Below are positions 33,606 through 42,247 of a stretch of DNA of 64,000 bases, in pieces. Origin of the DNA: an uncultured Clostridia bacterium. Lineage in GTDB: Bacteria > Bacillota_A > Clostridia > TANB77 > CAG-508. Below the pieces are notes generated by a model, which saw only the letters and a list, made by a program, of their open reading frames with translations, ran no database searches and was not told the DNA's origin. The translations under genes were made by a program, and so were the position numbers. The DNA is taken from assembly GCA_947594095.1 (NCBI GenBank), contig CANQEA010000001.1:133830-197829 (forward strand), read 5' to 3'. Position 1 is the first letter of the stretch, and each line of letters starts with the position of its first letter.

Positions 33606-34796
33606 ATGCTAAATAATACAAAACGTGAAGAGATATTAAATGTCTTAAGTAATAATGAATATAAAGATGTTGTAGAAGGAATTAAGTTTTTATGTTCATT
33701 AAAGAAAGAGTTTGATTTATCTTGGGATGATATAGCAGATATTTCGCATGAAGCTTTTAATACTGATTGGAAAGAGGGGTTCTTTCGTAGGCATTATGGG
33801 GAATATGTAAACATCTCCTCAGATACTAACGAACTAGATGCAAAGATTTTAGAGCTAAAGAAAGCAAAAGTAAAGCTTTCAGATGAAAGAATTCAAAATA
33901 ATGCTTATGTTAGAAAGTTAGCCCGTGAAGAGACATTAAAAGAAATTGCTCTTGAAGCAGCTAGAGAAATTGGGAAGACAAAGTTTTTAAATACCCCCAC
34001 CAGAGAACCTTTTTCCTCAACTGCAGTTCCTAATGAAGCTATTTTATGTATTTCTGACTGGCATTATGGTATTGAAATAAACAATGCTTGGAACCATTAT
34101 AATCCAAAAGTGGCAATAGAAAGAATATTAACATTAAAGAAAAAGACAATCGAATATTGCCGTAAAAACAATGTAAAAACACTTCACATTTTTAACCTTT
34201 CTGATTTAATTGCAGGTAGGATTCATTTAACAATTAGATTACAAAGTAGAATAGATGTTATTACTCAAATAATGCAAGTATCAGAAATATTGGCAGAGTT
34301 TATTAATGATCTATCCAAATATTTTGATATTGAATATTACTCATGTGATGATAATCATTCAAGAGTAGAACCAAATAAAGAAGATTCTTTAAATCTTGAA
34401 TCTCTATGTAGAATCACCGATTGGTACCTTAAGAACAGATTACAAGCTAATGATGCTGTTTTCTTTAATGCTAATCCTTTTGGTTCTGATATTATTACTG
34501 CAAAAATAAATGGTTTTACAGTATTGGGAGTACATGGTGATAAAGATAAACCTGTATCAGCAATTACAAGCTTAACAGGTTATACTGCTCAAAAATGTGA
34601 TTTAATAGTAGCAGCACATAGGCATCATTTCTCAGCAGATGAATCTTGTAATACGTTACTATTATGTAATGGTTCCGTTATGGGTACGGATTCTTATGCA
34701 CATGATCTAAGACTAAATTCTAAACCTTCTCAAAATCTCATTATTGTTGGTAAAAATAATGTGATGGAAGCATTGTATAGAATAGTGTTAGATTAA
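33606..34796 (+). CDS. Metallophosphoesterase with an N-terminal helical extension
   Basis: About 140 N-terminal helical residues precede a calcineurin-like domain: SDWHYG supplies the first metal ligands, SDLIAG the second motif, DDNHSR replaces GNHE, and GVHGD and AAHRHH the last histidines. It could be a nuclease or phosphatase on nucleic acid. It differs from the SbcD gene and from the small phosphatase at 35934, giving three such enzymes in the window. Confidence 0.82.
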   Translation: MLNNTKREEILNVLSNNEYKDVVEGIKFLCSLKKEFDLSWDDIADISHEAFNTDWKEGFFRRHYGEYVNISSDTNELDAKILELKKAKVKLSDERIQNNAYVRKLAREETLKEIALEAAREIGKTKFLNTPTREPFSSTAVPNEAILCISDWHYGIEINNAWNHYNPKVAIERILTLKKKTIEYCRKNNVKTLHIFNLSDLIAGRIHLTIRLQSRIDVITQIMQVSEILAEFINDLSKYFDIEYYSCDDNHSRVEPNKEDSLNLESLCRITDWYLKNRLQANDAVFFNANPFGSDIITAKINGFTVLGVHGDKDKPVSAITSLTGYTAQKCDLIVAAHRHHFSADESCNTLLLCNGSVMGTDSYAHDLRLNSKPSQNLIIVGKNNVMEALYRIVLD

Positions 34797-34909
34797 AATT
34801 TATACAAGAACATTATTGCAAAGTTTTTCATATATGTACAACAAATAAAAAATTTATTAAATCCTTAAGTAAGTCCTTTCATGGTAAGCCTTAAGGTAAG
34901 GAAGTAAAA

Positions 34910-35374
34910 ATGACAATTACAGGTAAAGACGGCAAAATTTATGACACAGTAGCAGCGTGCGAAGAAGCAGACAGAAAGTTCGAAAAAGAACAAGAACAAA
35001 AAGCTCTTGTAGAAACTGAAAAGAAAAATGCTTTGAGTAAACGTAAGAAAGAGCTGGCAGATACTATTCAAGTTGCAGAAGATAAAGTATCACTAGCTCT
35101 TGAAGAATACGAAAAAGTAAGGGAAGAAGCACGCAAGAAAGTGGCAACAGCACAGGAAGAGGCTAAACAAATGCTTAAGGAGGCAGAAGAGAAATATTCA
35201 GAAGCTTCAAATGAGCGTTATAAGGCTATTCAGAACTTTAATGAGGAATTTGGAGTTTATACTACCACTTACACAGGTAAGAAGGCATTGGAGGAGTATA
35301 ATAGGGTTTCTAGAAGTATGAATAGGTTCTTCAACAACATTGAGAGATATCTTAGCCTTCCATTCTTTTTCTAA
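34910..35374 (+). CDS. Hypothetical coiled-coil protein, 154 aa
   Basis: Not recognised. Residues 20-105 are a highly charged continuous coiled coil (AAEEA and KK patterns). The N-terminal MTITGKDGK resembles the first residues of the small gene at 56673 (MTITGKQ). The 113-bp gap before it contains only AT-rich DNA with a CCTTAAGG palindrome; the ribosome site is AAGGAAG. Confidence 0.72.
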   Translation: MTITGKDGKIYDTVAACEEADRKFEKEQEQKALVETEKKNALSKRKKELADTIQVAEDKVSLALEEYEKVREEARKKVATAQEEAKQMLKEAEEKYSEASNERYKAIQNFNEEFGVYTTTYTGKKALEEYNRVSRSMNRFFNNIERYLSLPFFF

Positions 35375-35454
35375 TAAACATAAGAAAAAACAAAAAGGCC
35401 ACTGGTAAATTAAAAAACAGGTTTTCCTTTGCAATAATGTTTTTAATATATTAA

Positions 35455-35481
35455 GGGCTATCCTTTCGATAGCCCTTTTTT
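35455..35481 (+). terminator. Rho-independent terminator
   Basis: Perfect eight-pair stem GGGCTATC/GATAGCCC with a CTTTC loop followed by six T. It ends the transcript of the coiled-coil gene. Confidence 0.9.
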
Positions 35482-35497
35482 GTTGGAGTTAACTCAC

Positions 35498-35947
35498 ATG
35501 CAACCAAACCAATTATTGATATTGAGTGACAAAGCTGTTGAATTTCTAAACAATTTTGTTGCACCAATTATGACTACACAATACATAGGATGGATAATAC
35601 CATTACCAAAAAAATACAAGAGCATCTTTGTTGTAGACTACAGCACAGATAAAAATTGGGATATTTTACATAAAGATGCAACTAAACAACTTACAAGAAA
35701 ACAAATTATTAAATCTCTTAAATTTCTACAAAAAAGAGGTTGGTTATGCCCCTATTATACTTGCCCATTTGAAGAATTTTCTCTTCAATTGCAAGTAGAT
35801 CCTAAAAATGTGTTTTTGGTACCTCCAGAACAGGAAGTAAGACAAGAAAATATAGTTGATTCTTTTCCAGAAATGGGTATAATATATGATGATGATGTTA
35901 GTGGAATAACTCTACTAGATAAGGAGGATGAAGATGGAAAACAATAA
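35498..35947 (+). CDS. Hypothetical protein, 149 aa
   Basis: Not recognised. ATG 35498 with GGAG nine bases before. It is soluble, with an acidic C-terminal tail. It overlaps the phosphatase gene by 14 bases. No promoter of the TTGAT type is seen between the terminator and this gene. Confidence 0.7.
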   Translation: MQPNQLLILSDKAVEFLNNFVAPIMTTQYIGWIIPLPKKYKSIFVVDYSTDKNWDILHKDATKQLTRKQIIKSLKFLQKRGWLCPYYTCPFEEFSLQLQVDPKNVFLVPPEQEVRQENIVDSFPEMGIIYDDDVSGITLLDKEDEDGKQ

Positions 35948-36794
35948 AAAATACTTCATTGCCTCCGATACTCATAGTTTCTTTACTATATTTAAGAAAG
36001 CACTAGACAAAGCTGGATGGCAACAAAATAATCCAAACCATGTTCTTGTAGTTGCAGGTGATCTTTTTGATAGGGGAGAGGAATCAAAACAACTTCTCCA
36101 ATTTGTACAGTCTCTGGGTGACAGATTTATTTATGTAAGAGGCAACCATGAAGATTTACTCGAAGACTGTGTTTATGAACTTTCTACTGGAATGCGTGTA
36201 GGTGAGCATCATATAGGCAATGGTACAGTAAGAACAATTTCACAGCTTTGCGATATAGGCGAATTTGAAATTTACTCTTATATTTATAATAGATCCATGC
36301 AGCAGGATATTCACGATAAAATGAAACCTATTCTGGAATGGATTAGAGAAAAAGCAGTCGATTATGCAGAGATTAACAACTACATAATTACGCATGGTTG
36401 GATTCCAATTATTCCTACTCATACCGATCTTTATGGTAGGCCAGATAGGTACAAATTTGACCCTACGTGGAATAAAAAACCAGAAGATGATGCCTCAATA
36501 GAAGAGATAAGCACTTATAATAAAAAATGGGATAGAGCAAGGTGGCTGAATGGCATGGATTGCTGGAAACAGGGAGTTATAATTCCTGATAAAACAATCG
36601 TATGTGGCCATTATCATTGCAGTTGGGGATGGTCTCATATTAGACAGAAATATAAAGAATTTCCTGATAAGAGTAGAAAAGATTTTGCTAAATCATTCCA
36701 ACCATTTACAGATAAAGGGATTATTGCTATTGATGCTTGTACAGCATATTCAGGTATTTGTAATATTTTGGTAATTGATGAGGAATCAAAATGA
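35934..36794 (+). CDS. Serine/threonine phosphatase-like metallophosphoesterase
   Basis: The phosphoprotein phosphatase-like motif order is visible: SDTHSF for GDxHG, AGDLFDRGEE, and YVRGNHEDLLED, then THGW and CGHYHC. GDxxDRG and GNHE match lambda phosphatase-type enzymes, which act on phosphoproteins or nucleotides. ATG 35934 sits six bases after AAGGAGG; an ATG six bases earlier is too close to the ribosome site. Confidence 0.85.
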   Translation: MENNKKYFIASDTHSFFTIFKKALDKAGWQQNNPNHVLVVAGDLFDRGEESKQLLQFVQSLGDRFIYVRGNHEDLLEDCVYELSTGMRVGEHHIGNGTVRTISQLCDIGEFEIYSYIYNRSMQQDIHDKMKPILEWIREKAVDYAEINNYIITHGWIPIIPTHTDLYGRPDRYKFDPTWNKKPEDDASIEEISTYNKKWDRARWLNGMDCWKQGVIIPDKTIVCGHYHCSWGWSHIRQKYKEFPDKSRKDFAKSFQPFTDKGIIAIDACTAYSGICNILVIDEESK

Positions 36795-37138
36795 GAAAGC
36801 CTTTTACAAAACTAGAAAGAGAGCAGGTATATAATAAGTGTAACGGGCATTGCGCCTATTGTGGGTGTGAGCTTCCTTTTGAAAAAATGCAAGTAGACCA
36901 TGTAGTCTCAGTTGAGCATGGCGGAACAAATGATATAAATAATTTACTACCTGCTTGTAGGAGCTGTAACCACTACAAACACTGCAATTCTCTTGATAGT
37001 TTTAGAAGAATGTTAGAAAATATGCCCTCTGTACTTGCAAGGGATAACGTTACTTATCAAATAGCTGTAAGATATGGTCTTATAGATCCTAAACCACATC
37101 CTGTTGTATTTTACTTTGAAAAAGAGGGAATAAATTAA
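36791..37138 (+). CDS. HNH endonuclease
   Basis: A 115-aa HNH nuclease: two zinc pairs (CAYC, and CRSC later) frame the VDHVVSVEHGGTNDINNLLPAC core with the catalytic DH and N. It may be a free-standing homing-type nuclease or act in packaging. It overlaps both neighbours, so it is well integrated in the operon. Confidence 0.88.
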   Translation: MRKPFTKLEREQVYNKCNGHCAYCGCELPFEKMQVDHVVSVEHGGTNDINNLLPACRSCNHYKHCNSLDSFRRMLENMPSVLARDNVTYQIAVRYGLIDPKPHPVVFYFEKEGIN

Positions 37139-37344
37139 TGGATTATGATTGGATTCAGTTTTTCATATATGCGCCCTTACATCTACTGCTTGCATGGGTT
37201 CTTGTTATGCCCATTTGGGGAGCATGGATCATAACTGGGTTTGCAGCTTTTGAATTATTTATTGGAGTAGTTTTGCTTGTACTTGATATCAAGCATCTGA
37301 AATATATAAAAAAGAGAGGAGAATTAAACCTTGATGAAGCTTGA
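37138..37344 (+). CDS. Small membrane protein, two transmembrane helices
   Basis: Two hydrophobic segments (about residues 8-28 and 30-50) then a basic cytoplasmic tail. TAATG overlap with the HNH stop. Function unknown; a holin-like role is possible but no lysin gene is near. Confidence 0.65.
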   Translation: MDYDWIQFFIYAPLHLLLAWVLVMPIWGAWIITGFAAFELFIGVVLLVLDIKHLKYIKKRGELNLDEA

Positions 37345-37669
37345 GGCAGTTTTACCTTTACCCGAAAAAATAGGTGAACTTGAATTACTACCATCTTTCT
37401 ATCAGTGGCTTGTAAATGAGCAACATGATATAGTAGAGAAAAAAGTAAGAAAAGTAGGTAGAGGTTATAAAGATTTTTATGAAACTATAGGCAATTGTAG
37501 ATGTGCTGTTAGAGGAAAAATGGTATATCTAAGTGGTGAGGTATCTCATGTTCCAGAAAATACTAAATACCTTAGCCTTGCACTTACAGTAAATGCAAAT
37601 GCTTTCTTTATATTTACTGAGAAAAGTAATACAGTAGAGCAACCAAACTTTACTGTTAAGGAGATATAA
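37334..37669 (+). CDS. Hypothetical protein, 111 aa
   Basis: Not recognised. ATG 37334 overlaps the membrane-protein end, with AGAGGAGAA upstream. A beta-rich soluble protein. Confidence 0.68.
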   Translation: MKLEAVLPLPEKIGELELLPSFYQWLVNEQHDIVEKKVRKVGRGYKDFYETIGNCRCAVRGKMVYLSGEVSHVPENTKYLSLALTVNANAFFIFTEKSNTVEQPNFTVKEI

Positions 37670-37671
37670 GC

Positions 37672-38226
37672 TTGAAAAAACCTCTTGTTATTAACTTATT
37701 TGGGGCTCCCGGTGCTGGTAAAAGTACAGGAGCAGCGTATATTTTCTCTCAATTAAAGCTACATAATGTAAATGTAGAATATCTTACAGAGTTTGCAAAA
37801 GACAAAACCTGGGAGCATAACTCAAAAGCGCTGGAAGATCAAGTATACATGCTTGGAGAATCTTATCATAAGTTGTACATTATTAAAGATCAAGTAGACG
37901 TTATAATCCTTGATAGTCCATTGCTTCTTGAAATACTTTATAACAAAGATCCTTTATTAGGAGATACGTTTAATCAGTTAATAAAGACACTGTATGATTC
38001 ATTCGACAACATTAACTTCTTTATTAACAGGGTTAAAAAATACAATCCTGCAGGCAGAAATCAAACAGAAGAAGAGTCAGATGAATTAAAATATAAACTT
38101 ATAAAACTCTTAAACGATATGGATGAAACAAACTATATCGAAATTAATGGCAGTGAAGAAGGTTATAACTATGCACTAAGCATTGTTGCAAAAGCGTTAA
38201 AAGAAAGAGGTATCAATCATGATTAG
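37672..38226 (+). CDS. P-loop ATPase/kinase
   Basis: Walker A GAPGAGKST at residues 11-19, and a Walker B-like VIILDSPLLL. The layout resembles small nucleotide or nicotinamide-riboside-type kinases (AAA_28-like). Substrate unknown. It starts with TTG after an AAGGAG ribosome site and overlaps the next gene by eight bases. Confidence 0.8.
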   Translation: MKKPLVINLFGAPGAGKSTGAAYIFSQLKLHNVNVEYLTEFAKDKTWEHNSKALEDQVYMLGESYHKLYIIKDQVDVIILDSPLLLEILYNKDPLLGDTFNQLIKTLYDSFDNINFFINRVKKYNPAGRNQTEEESDELKYKLIKLLNDMDETNYIEINGSEEGYNYALSIVAKALKERGINHD

Positions 38227-38566
38227 AGATGTAGTTGCTTATTATAATGAAGTAACAAAAAATTATAATGATATGAGAGCTGAGCTTAAAGATGCTGAAG
38301 AATTACTTAAAGAAAATTCGGTAGCTCCTGAAGTTGTAGAAAATATGAAGCAAATGATTGAGCCTATTAAGCTAAACTATGAAACACTCTCATATTTTAT
38401 GTTTTTACTAAATAAGCCTGCTAAGAAAAATAAACAGGAACGATATGAAGGCCAGAATAAAAAGCTTATCAAAGCAAGTGGTAATAGAACTGCTCAGAAT
38501 GTAATTAATGAAAATAAAACAGCTCTTAATTCCCTTAAATCCATTAAGGAGGGCTTGAAGGGATGA
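38219..38566 (+). CDS. Hypothetical helical protein, 115 aa
   Basis: Not recognised. A helical protein with heptad-like spacing in the first 60 residues and a basic second half. Confidence 0.68.
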   Translation: MIRDVVAYYNEVTKNYNDMRAELKDAEELLKENSVAPEVVENMKQMIEPIKLNYETLSYFMFLLNKPAKKNKQERYEGQNKKLIKASGNRTAQNVINENKTALNSLKSIKEGLKG

Positions 38567-38847
38567 CAGAAAAAGCCGTACTTGAAGATATTGGTATTAC
38601 AAAAGTGGGAGTATTTGAAGGTGATGCCTATACAGTAGAATTGGATAATGATACCGAATGGGGTAAGATATTTTCATTACTTGAAAAGAGCGAATTAGTA
38701 GAAGAAGTAGAAGGTGGAGACCTCACTGCAGATGGAGGTACCTTTTATTATGAATATGCGAGTGATGAAGATGAATTATTCTACATTACTTTATCTTCTT
38801 CTTTTGATGATGACTCTTATACCCTTAGCATAGAAAGAGAGGAATGA
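38563..38847 (+). CDS. Hypothetical acidic protein, 94 aa
   Basis: Not recognised. Strongly acidic, with an FDDDSYTLSIE tail. ATGA overlap with the preceding gene and with the next. Confidence 0.68.
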   Translation: MTEKAVLEDIGITKVGVFEGDAYTVELDNDTEWGKIFSLLEKSELVEEVEGGDLTADGGTFYYEYASDEDELFYITLSSSFDDDSYTLSIEREE

Positions 38848-39533
38848 AAATGAATATAGTTACTGACTTAGAAAAATTTGTAGAAAGAGCTGACGAAATT
38901 AGCTTAGAAGAAGATAGAAAGCTAGCCTTTAGAATTGCTGGAGAATTAAAATCTACCCTATTAGAAAATAATTTACAATCTTTATCGGCCCCTCAAATTG
39001 GTTACCCATACAGAATGGTGTGTGTTAGATTTCAATCAAAATCCAGTACACCAGATGTAAGAGTTTATATTAATCCTATTATCAGCCATTCCAAAGGATT
39101 TACTTTGGTTAGACAAAAAGATGCAAGTCTTCCTAATAGAGAGTTTATACATCCTAGAAGCACTGAAATAAATATGATGTATCAAACAATAGAGGGTGGT
39201 TCTTTCATATCTACATTCACAGGTGCAGTTGCTTTTCAATTACAACAAGAAGTAGATCTTCTTGATGGTATGACATTAGAAACAATTGGGCTTGAGATAG
39301 ATGAAAGGTTTGATAAGGCTAAGGAAAAAGAAAAAAACAAACTTCTAGAAGCTTATATGAAAGCAATAGATGAATATAAGAAACAACTAGAAGCCGACAT
39401 TAAAAACGATCCTGATCTTTCTGCAATTGATAATGCTGCTAAATTTATGTCCCAAGTGGATAGTGGTGAAATTAAGACAGAGAAAAACCTTGAAGTTGAA
39501 GGACCTGTAACAAAAGATGATAGTAATGATTGA
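38844..39533 (+). CDS. Degenerate peptide deformylase-like protein (catalytic residues lost)
   Basis: The fold of peptide deformylase is visible in order: LSAPQIGYPYRM (for the G-L-A-A-x-Q loop), YINPII, and later LQQEVDLLDG (for QHExDHLDG). All three metal ligands are changed: the EGCLS cysteine motif reads KDASLP, and both histidines of HExxH are replaced (Q and L). An extra acidic, lysine-rich tail of about 80 residues follows. It cannot bind iron in the usual way, so it is probably a pseudoenzyme with a binding or structural role. Confidence 0.72.
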   Translation: MKMNIVTDLEKFVERADEISLEEDRKLAFRIAGELKSTLLENNLQSLSAPQIGYPYRMVCVRFQSKSSTPDVRVYINPIISHSKGFTLVRQKDASLPNREFIHPRSTEINMMYQTIEGGSFISTFTGAVAFQLQQEVDLLDGMTLETIGLEIDERFDKAKEKEKNKLLEAYMKAIDEYKKQLEADIKNDPDLSAIDNAAKFMSQVDSGEIKTEKNLEVEGPVTKDDSND

Positions 39534-39696
39534 ATCTATCCTACTGATTAGTTTAACAATTCTTATCATTGTTGGTCTAAACATACTACATTTTGGACTG
39601 AAAAGAAGATTACTAAATCCATTTCCTGCCATGCAAGACTATGATTATAGTCTCCATGAGGTAATACCTCAAAAAATACATCAACTATTTGAATAA
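39517..39696 (+). CDS. Small single-pass membrane protein
   Basis: Found in a gap: an N-terminal hydrophobic helix (SILLISLTILIIVGLNIL) then a basic anchor and a polar tail, 59 aa from ATG 39517 or 56 aa from ATG 39526. It overlaps the end of the deformylase-like gene. The ribosome site is weak. Confidence 0.55.
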   Translation: MIVMIESILLISLTILIIVGLNILHFGLKRRLLNPFPAMQDYDYSLHEVIPQKIHQLFE

Positions 39697-39708
39697 GGCG
39701 AATCGATT

Positions 39709-40077
39709 ATGATAAGTTTTCCTTATTATATAAAAGCAGATGCTCAAGCAGAATTAGTTGTTGATGATATAGGTAATTTTGCATTCAAAGCATTTAACGA
39801 TGAAGGATGTGAATTTATTTTAATTGTAGAGACCAAGCTAGGTAATACAAGAATATTTACTTTTGGCCCTATAATACCTGATTTAGATTTACTTCCCAAA
39901 TCATGTAGTTGTAATATAAAGAAGTGCGTATTTAGTTCTGGTAAGATAATTAAAGAAGTACGCGGGTTTCTTAATAATCCATATAATAAAATTACACAAG
40001 CATTTGAAACAACAAAAGAAGAAGCATTAAACGATTGTAGAAACCTTGTACAGGTTATGAATGAAGATAATTTTTAG
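39709..40077 (+). CDS. Hypothetical protein, 122 aa
   Basis: Not recognised. A soluble protein with a cysteine cluster (SCSCNIKKC near residue 66). Last gene before two terminators. Confidence 0.7.
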   Translation: MISFPYYIKADAQAELVVDDIGNFAFKAFNDEGCEFILIVETKLGNTRIFTFGPIIPDLDLLPKSCSCNIKKCVFSSGKIIKEVRGFLNNPYNKITQAFETTKEEALNDCRNLVQVMNEDNF

Positions 40078-40082
40078 CCAGA

Positions 40083-40145
40083 AACGCTCCCTCTCCTCAT
40101 CATTTCTCTCCTATTTATTTTTGCCTTATATTGGGAGCGTTTTTA
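40083..40145 (+). terminator. Terminator with a long loop
   Basis: The arms AAACGCTCCC and GGGAGCGTTT pair across a roughly 40-base loop, followed by TTTTAT. Less compact than usual but nearly perfect in the stem. Confidence 0.6.
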
Positions 40146-40154
40146 TATATAGAT

Positions 40155-40192
40155 AGAGATCCTACTATTTTGTAGGGTCTCTTTTTTTTTAT
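40155..40192 (+). terminator. Second, tandem rho-independent terminator
   Basis: AGAGATCCTAC pairs with GTAGGGTCTCT (one mismatch pair) around TATTTT and is followed by a run of at least eight T. Two terminators in tandem insulate the following SPFH operon. Confidence 0.85.
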
Positions 40193-40202
40193 CATATTTT
40201 AG

Positions 40203-40231
40203 TTGATTTCCTCTTTACTTTATAATATAAT
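40203..40231 (+). promoter_or_regulatory. Sigma70-type promoter of the SPFH unit
   Basis: TTGATT at 40203-40208 and TATAAT at 40226-40231, 17 bp apart; a second TATAAT at 40221 would give a 12-bp spacer and is not used. A CAGAAAT leader and GAGGTGAGGT follow. Confidence 0.85.
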
Positions 40232-40263
40232 AACTACAGAAATAAGAGGTGAGGTAGAATTAG

Positions 40264-40605
40264 ATGAAAAAAGTAATCATTTTTGTATTTGCAATTATCT
40301 TGATTGCTGCAATTGGCTTATTCTTTGGTAGCACCTTTAATGATCAAGACTATGTAGTCACTGTCACTAGGGTGGAAAGAGCAAACTACGGCAGTGAAGG
40401 AAAGTATCTAATCTTTTGCGAAGAAGAAAATGGTGAAATTATTGTATTTGAAAATACAGATAGCTGGATCAGAGGGAAATTCAAATCTTCTGATATGTAT
40501 GCAAAAATTAAGGAAGGTCATACTTATAGATTTACAGCTATTGGTTGGCGACTTCCTATTGTAGATGGCTATCAAAATATCATTAACGTGGAAGAGGTAA
40601 AGTAA
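40264..40605 (+). CDS. Membrane-anchored small protein, 113 aa
   Basis: An N-terminal hydrophobic segment (residues 4-24) with a basic start suggests a signal anchor. The rest is a beta-rich extracytoplasmic-type domain. Not recognised beyond this. Adjacent to the SPFH gene and probably acts at the membrane with it. Confidence 0.72.
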   Translation: MKKVIIFVFAIILIAAIGLFFGSTFNDQDYVVTVTRVERANYGSEGKYLIFCEEENGEIIVFENTDSWIRGKFKSSDMYAKIKEGHTYRFTAIGWRLPIVDGYQNIINVEEVK

Positions 40606-40727
40606 TGTTCAAAGCAGTTACGTTTTATCTTGCAATTTTAAGTTTTTATATTTTAATTCCATTTCTGTTGCTTTGGGATGGAATTAAATGGGTAGTTAAC
40701 AAAATTAGGAAAAATAAAAAGAGGTGA
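40605..40727 (+). CDS. Tiny membrane protein, 40 aa
   Basis: Not in the longer gene list because of its size. TAATG overlaps the previous stop; GAAGAGG supplies the ribosome site. One hydrophobic helix (FYLAILSFYILIPFLLL) then a strongly basic end. Its last codons include the ribosome site of the SPFH gene, so translation of the two is linked. Confidence 0.6.
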   Translation: MFKAVTFYLAILSFYILIPFLLLWDGIKWVVNKIRKNKKR

Positions 40728-40734
40728 TATATAA

Positions 40735-41820
40735 ATGGTTTTCAGAGTAGTTTTAGGCTTAGTATTTGGGGTTTTATGCTTCGGCGGTATCATTGCACTC
40801 ATTACAGGTATTGTAATGACTGATACTTGGGATGTCGGTGCAACAGTATGCAAGTGGGTAGGATCTGTAGCCGCATTGATTTTTGCAGTACTATTTTTGT
40901 GCATCCCGTGGTCCTTCCATACAGTAGATGCTGGTGAGGTTGCTGTTGTAAAGCATATGGGAGAAGTTGAAGGTACAAAAGGTGCTGGTACTTATTTTGA
41001 TTTCTGGATGACGGATAAATATGAGTACTATGATGCCAAGGTACAGAATACAGATATTACCACACAAGCGTATTCAAAAGATGCCCAGACAATGGATATT
41101 GCAATGACTGTTCAATTCCAAATCCAGCAGGATAAAGTTATTGATATTGCAACACAGTATGGTAATCTGAGTGCCTTGGAAAATAGAATTGAAAGTGTTG
41201 TTGCTGAGAGAACAAAGTCAGTTCTTTCCAAGTATTCAGCAATGGAAATTATTGAGAAGAGAGCTGAGATTTCTCCTGAAGTAGAACAGTTTGTTAAGGA
41301 AGCAATTGATGAAAGTTATTATGTAGATGTAACTACAGTTGTTCTTTCAAACATTGACTTTTCAGATACTTTTGAACAGACCGTTGAAGATAAGATGGTT
41401 GCTGAACAGAAGAAATTACAAGCTGAATATGAAAAGGAAAGAGCAATTATTCAAGCTGAACAGGAGCTTGAAGTTGCAAGGCTTGCAGCAGAAGCAGCAA
41501 TTGCAAAAGCTGAAGGTGATGCACAAGCACAGCTATTAGCAGCAAAAGCTGAAGCAGATGCAATTAAGGCAAAGTCGATCGAAGTTGCACGTATGCTTGG
41601 ATTCACTATCAAAGAAACACCTGTTATGGAAGAAAATGAAAGTGGTGAGCTTGTCCAGGTAGGTGTGAATTATGAAATTGACTTTGAAGGTAAGACAGAG
41701 GTAGAGATCAAGGTTATTTCGGATTATTTGAGATATATTGAATATTTGGAAGCATGGGATGGTCAGTTGCCTGATGTCATGACAGGTGAGGGTGCTAATG
41801 TATTTGTGCCTTTTGAATAA
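40735..41820 (+). CDS. SPFH/Band 7 (prohibitin/stomatin-like) membrane protein
   Basis: Two N-terminal hydrophobic segments (residues 4-28 and 40-60) lead into a Band 7 domain: VDAGEVAVVKHMGEVEG, VQNTDITTQAYSKD and AMTVQFQI. A long alanine/glutamate-rich coiled coil (about residues 215-285) with LAAKAEADAIKAK follows, typical of prohibitin/HflC-type proteins that form membrane ring assemblies. Bacterial relatives organise membrane domains and regulate proteases such as FtsH. It has 361 aa and looks complete. It is bounded by its own promoter, two tiny membrane genes and a strong terminator. Confidence 0.88.
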   Translation: MVFRVVLGLVFGVLCFGGIIALITGIVMTDTWDVGATVCKWVGSVAALIFAVLFLCIPWSFHTVDAGEVAVVKHMGEVEGTKGAGTYFDFWMTDKYEYYDAKVQNTDITTQAYSKDAQTMDIAMTVQFQIQQDKVIDIATQYGNLSALENRIESVVAERTKSVLSKYSAMEIIEKRAEISPEVEQFVKEAIDESYYVDVTTVVLSNIDFSDTFEQTVEDKMVAEQKKLQAEYEKERAIIQAEQELEVARLAAEAAIAKAEGDAQAQLLAAKAEADAIKAKSIEVARMLGFTIKETPVMEENESGELVQVGVNYEIDFEGKTEVEIKVISDYLRYIEYLEAWDGQLPDVMTGEGANVFVPFE

Positions 41821-41835
41821 TTAAATAATTTTAAG

Positions 41836-41871
41836 ATATAGGAGAGGAAGTAATTCCTCTCCTATATTTCT
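41836..41871 (+). terminator. Strong terminator after the SPFH gene
   Basis: A perfect 14-pair stem ATATAGGAGAGGAA/TTCCTCTCCTATAT with a GTAA loop and a short T-rich tail. Confidence 0.8.
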
Positions 41872-41919
41872 ACATATACATTTCTGGTATAGATAATTGA
41901 TATATAGGAGGTGTTTATT

Positions 41920-42243
41920 TTGAAAATTATAGATATGCCAAGAGGTACAGGAAAGACATTTCAGTTAGCTATTTTATCTGAGAAGTTAAATATTCCTATT
42001 GTTGTATGGAATGATGCGCTTACAGATATGCTTCAGCGACAGTATCCTCAAGCTCATTTTCTTTCATATAATAAATATAAAAGAATGCCTGATAAGCCTC
42101 GCAAAATACTTGTTGATGAGTTTCCTCAAATATTGCAAGATGTATTCTCCAGCTCTGAAATAGTTGCAACAACTTATTCTTCAGAGGAATACTATGCAGA
42201 AGAAGTGAAAGATTATTCATCATTGTTAGTTAACATGGGGTAA
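41920..42243 (+). CDS. Miniature P-loop protein, 107 aa
   Basis: It begins almost directly with a Walker A, MPRGTGKTF, and has a Walker B-like KILVDEFP near residue 66, but ends before any sensor or arginine-finger region. TTG 41920 with AGGAGG eight bases upstream gives the natural N-terminus; GTG 41911 lies inside the ribosome site. It may be an ATP-binding subunit or the relic of a larger ATPase such as a terminase. Confidence 0.7.
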   Translation: MKIIDMPRGTGKTFQLAILSEKLNIPIVVWNDALTDMLQRQYPQAHFLSYNKYKRMPDKPRKILVDEFPQILQDVFSSSEIVATTYSSEEYYAEEVKDYSSLLVNMG

Positions 42244-42247
42244 TTAA

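Noticed and set aside
37138..37344. Holin assignment for the two-helix membrane protein
   Set aside because: Two helices and a charged tail fit a holin, but no endolysin or spanin gene is near and several similar small membrane proteins occur in the window.
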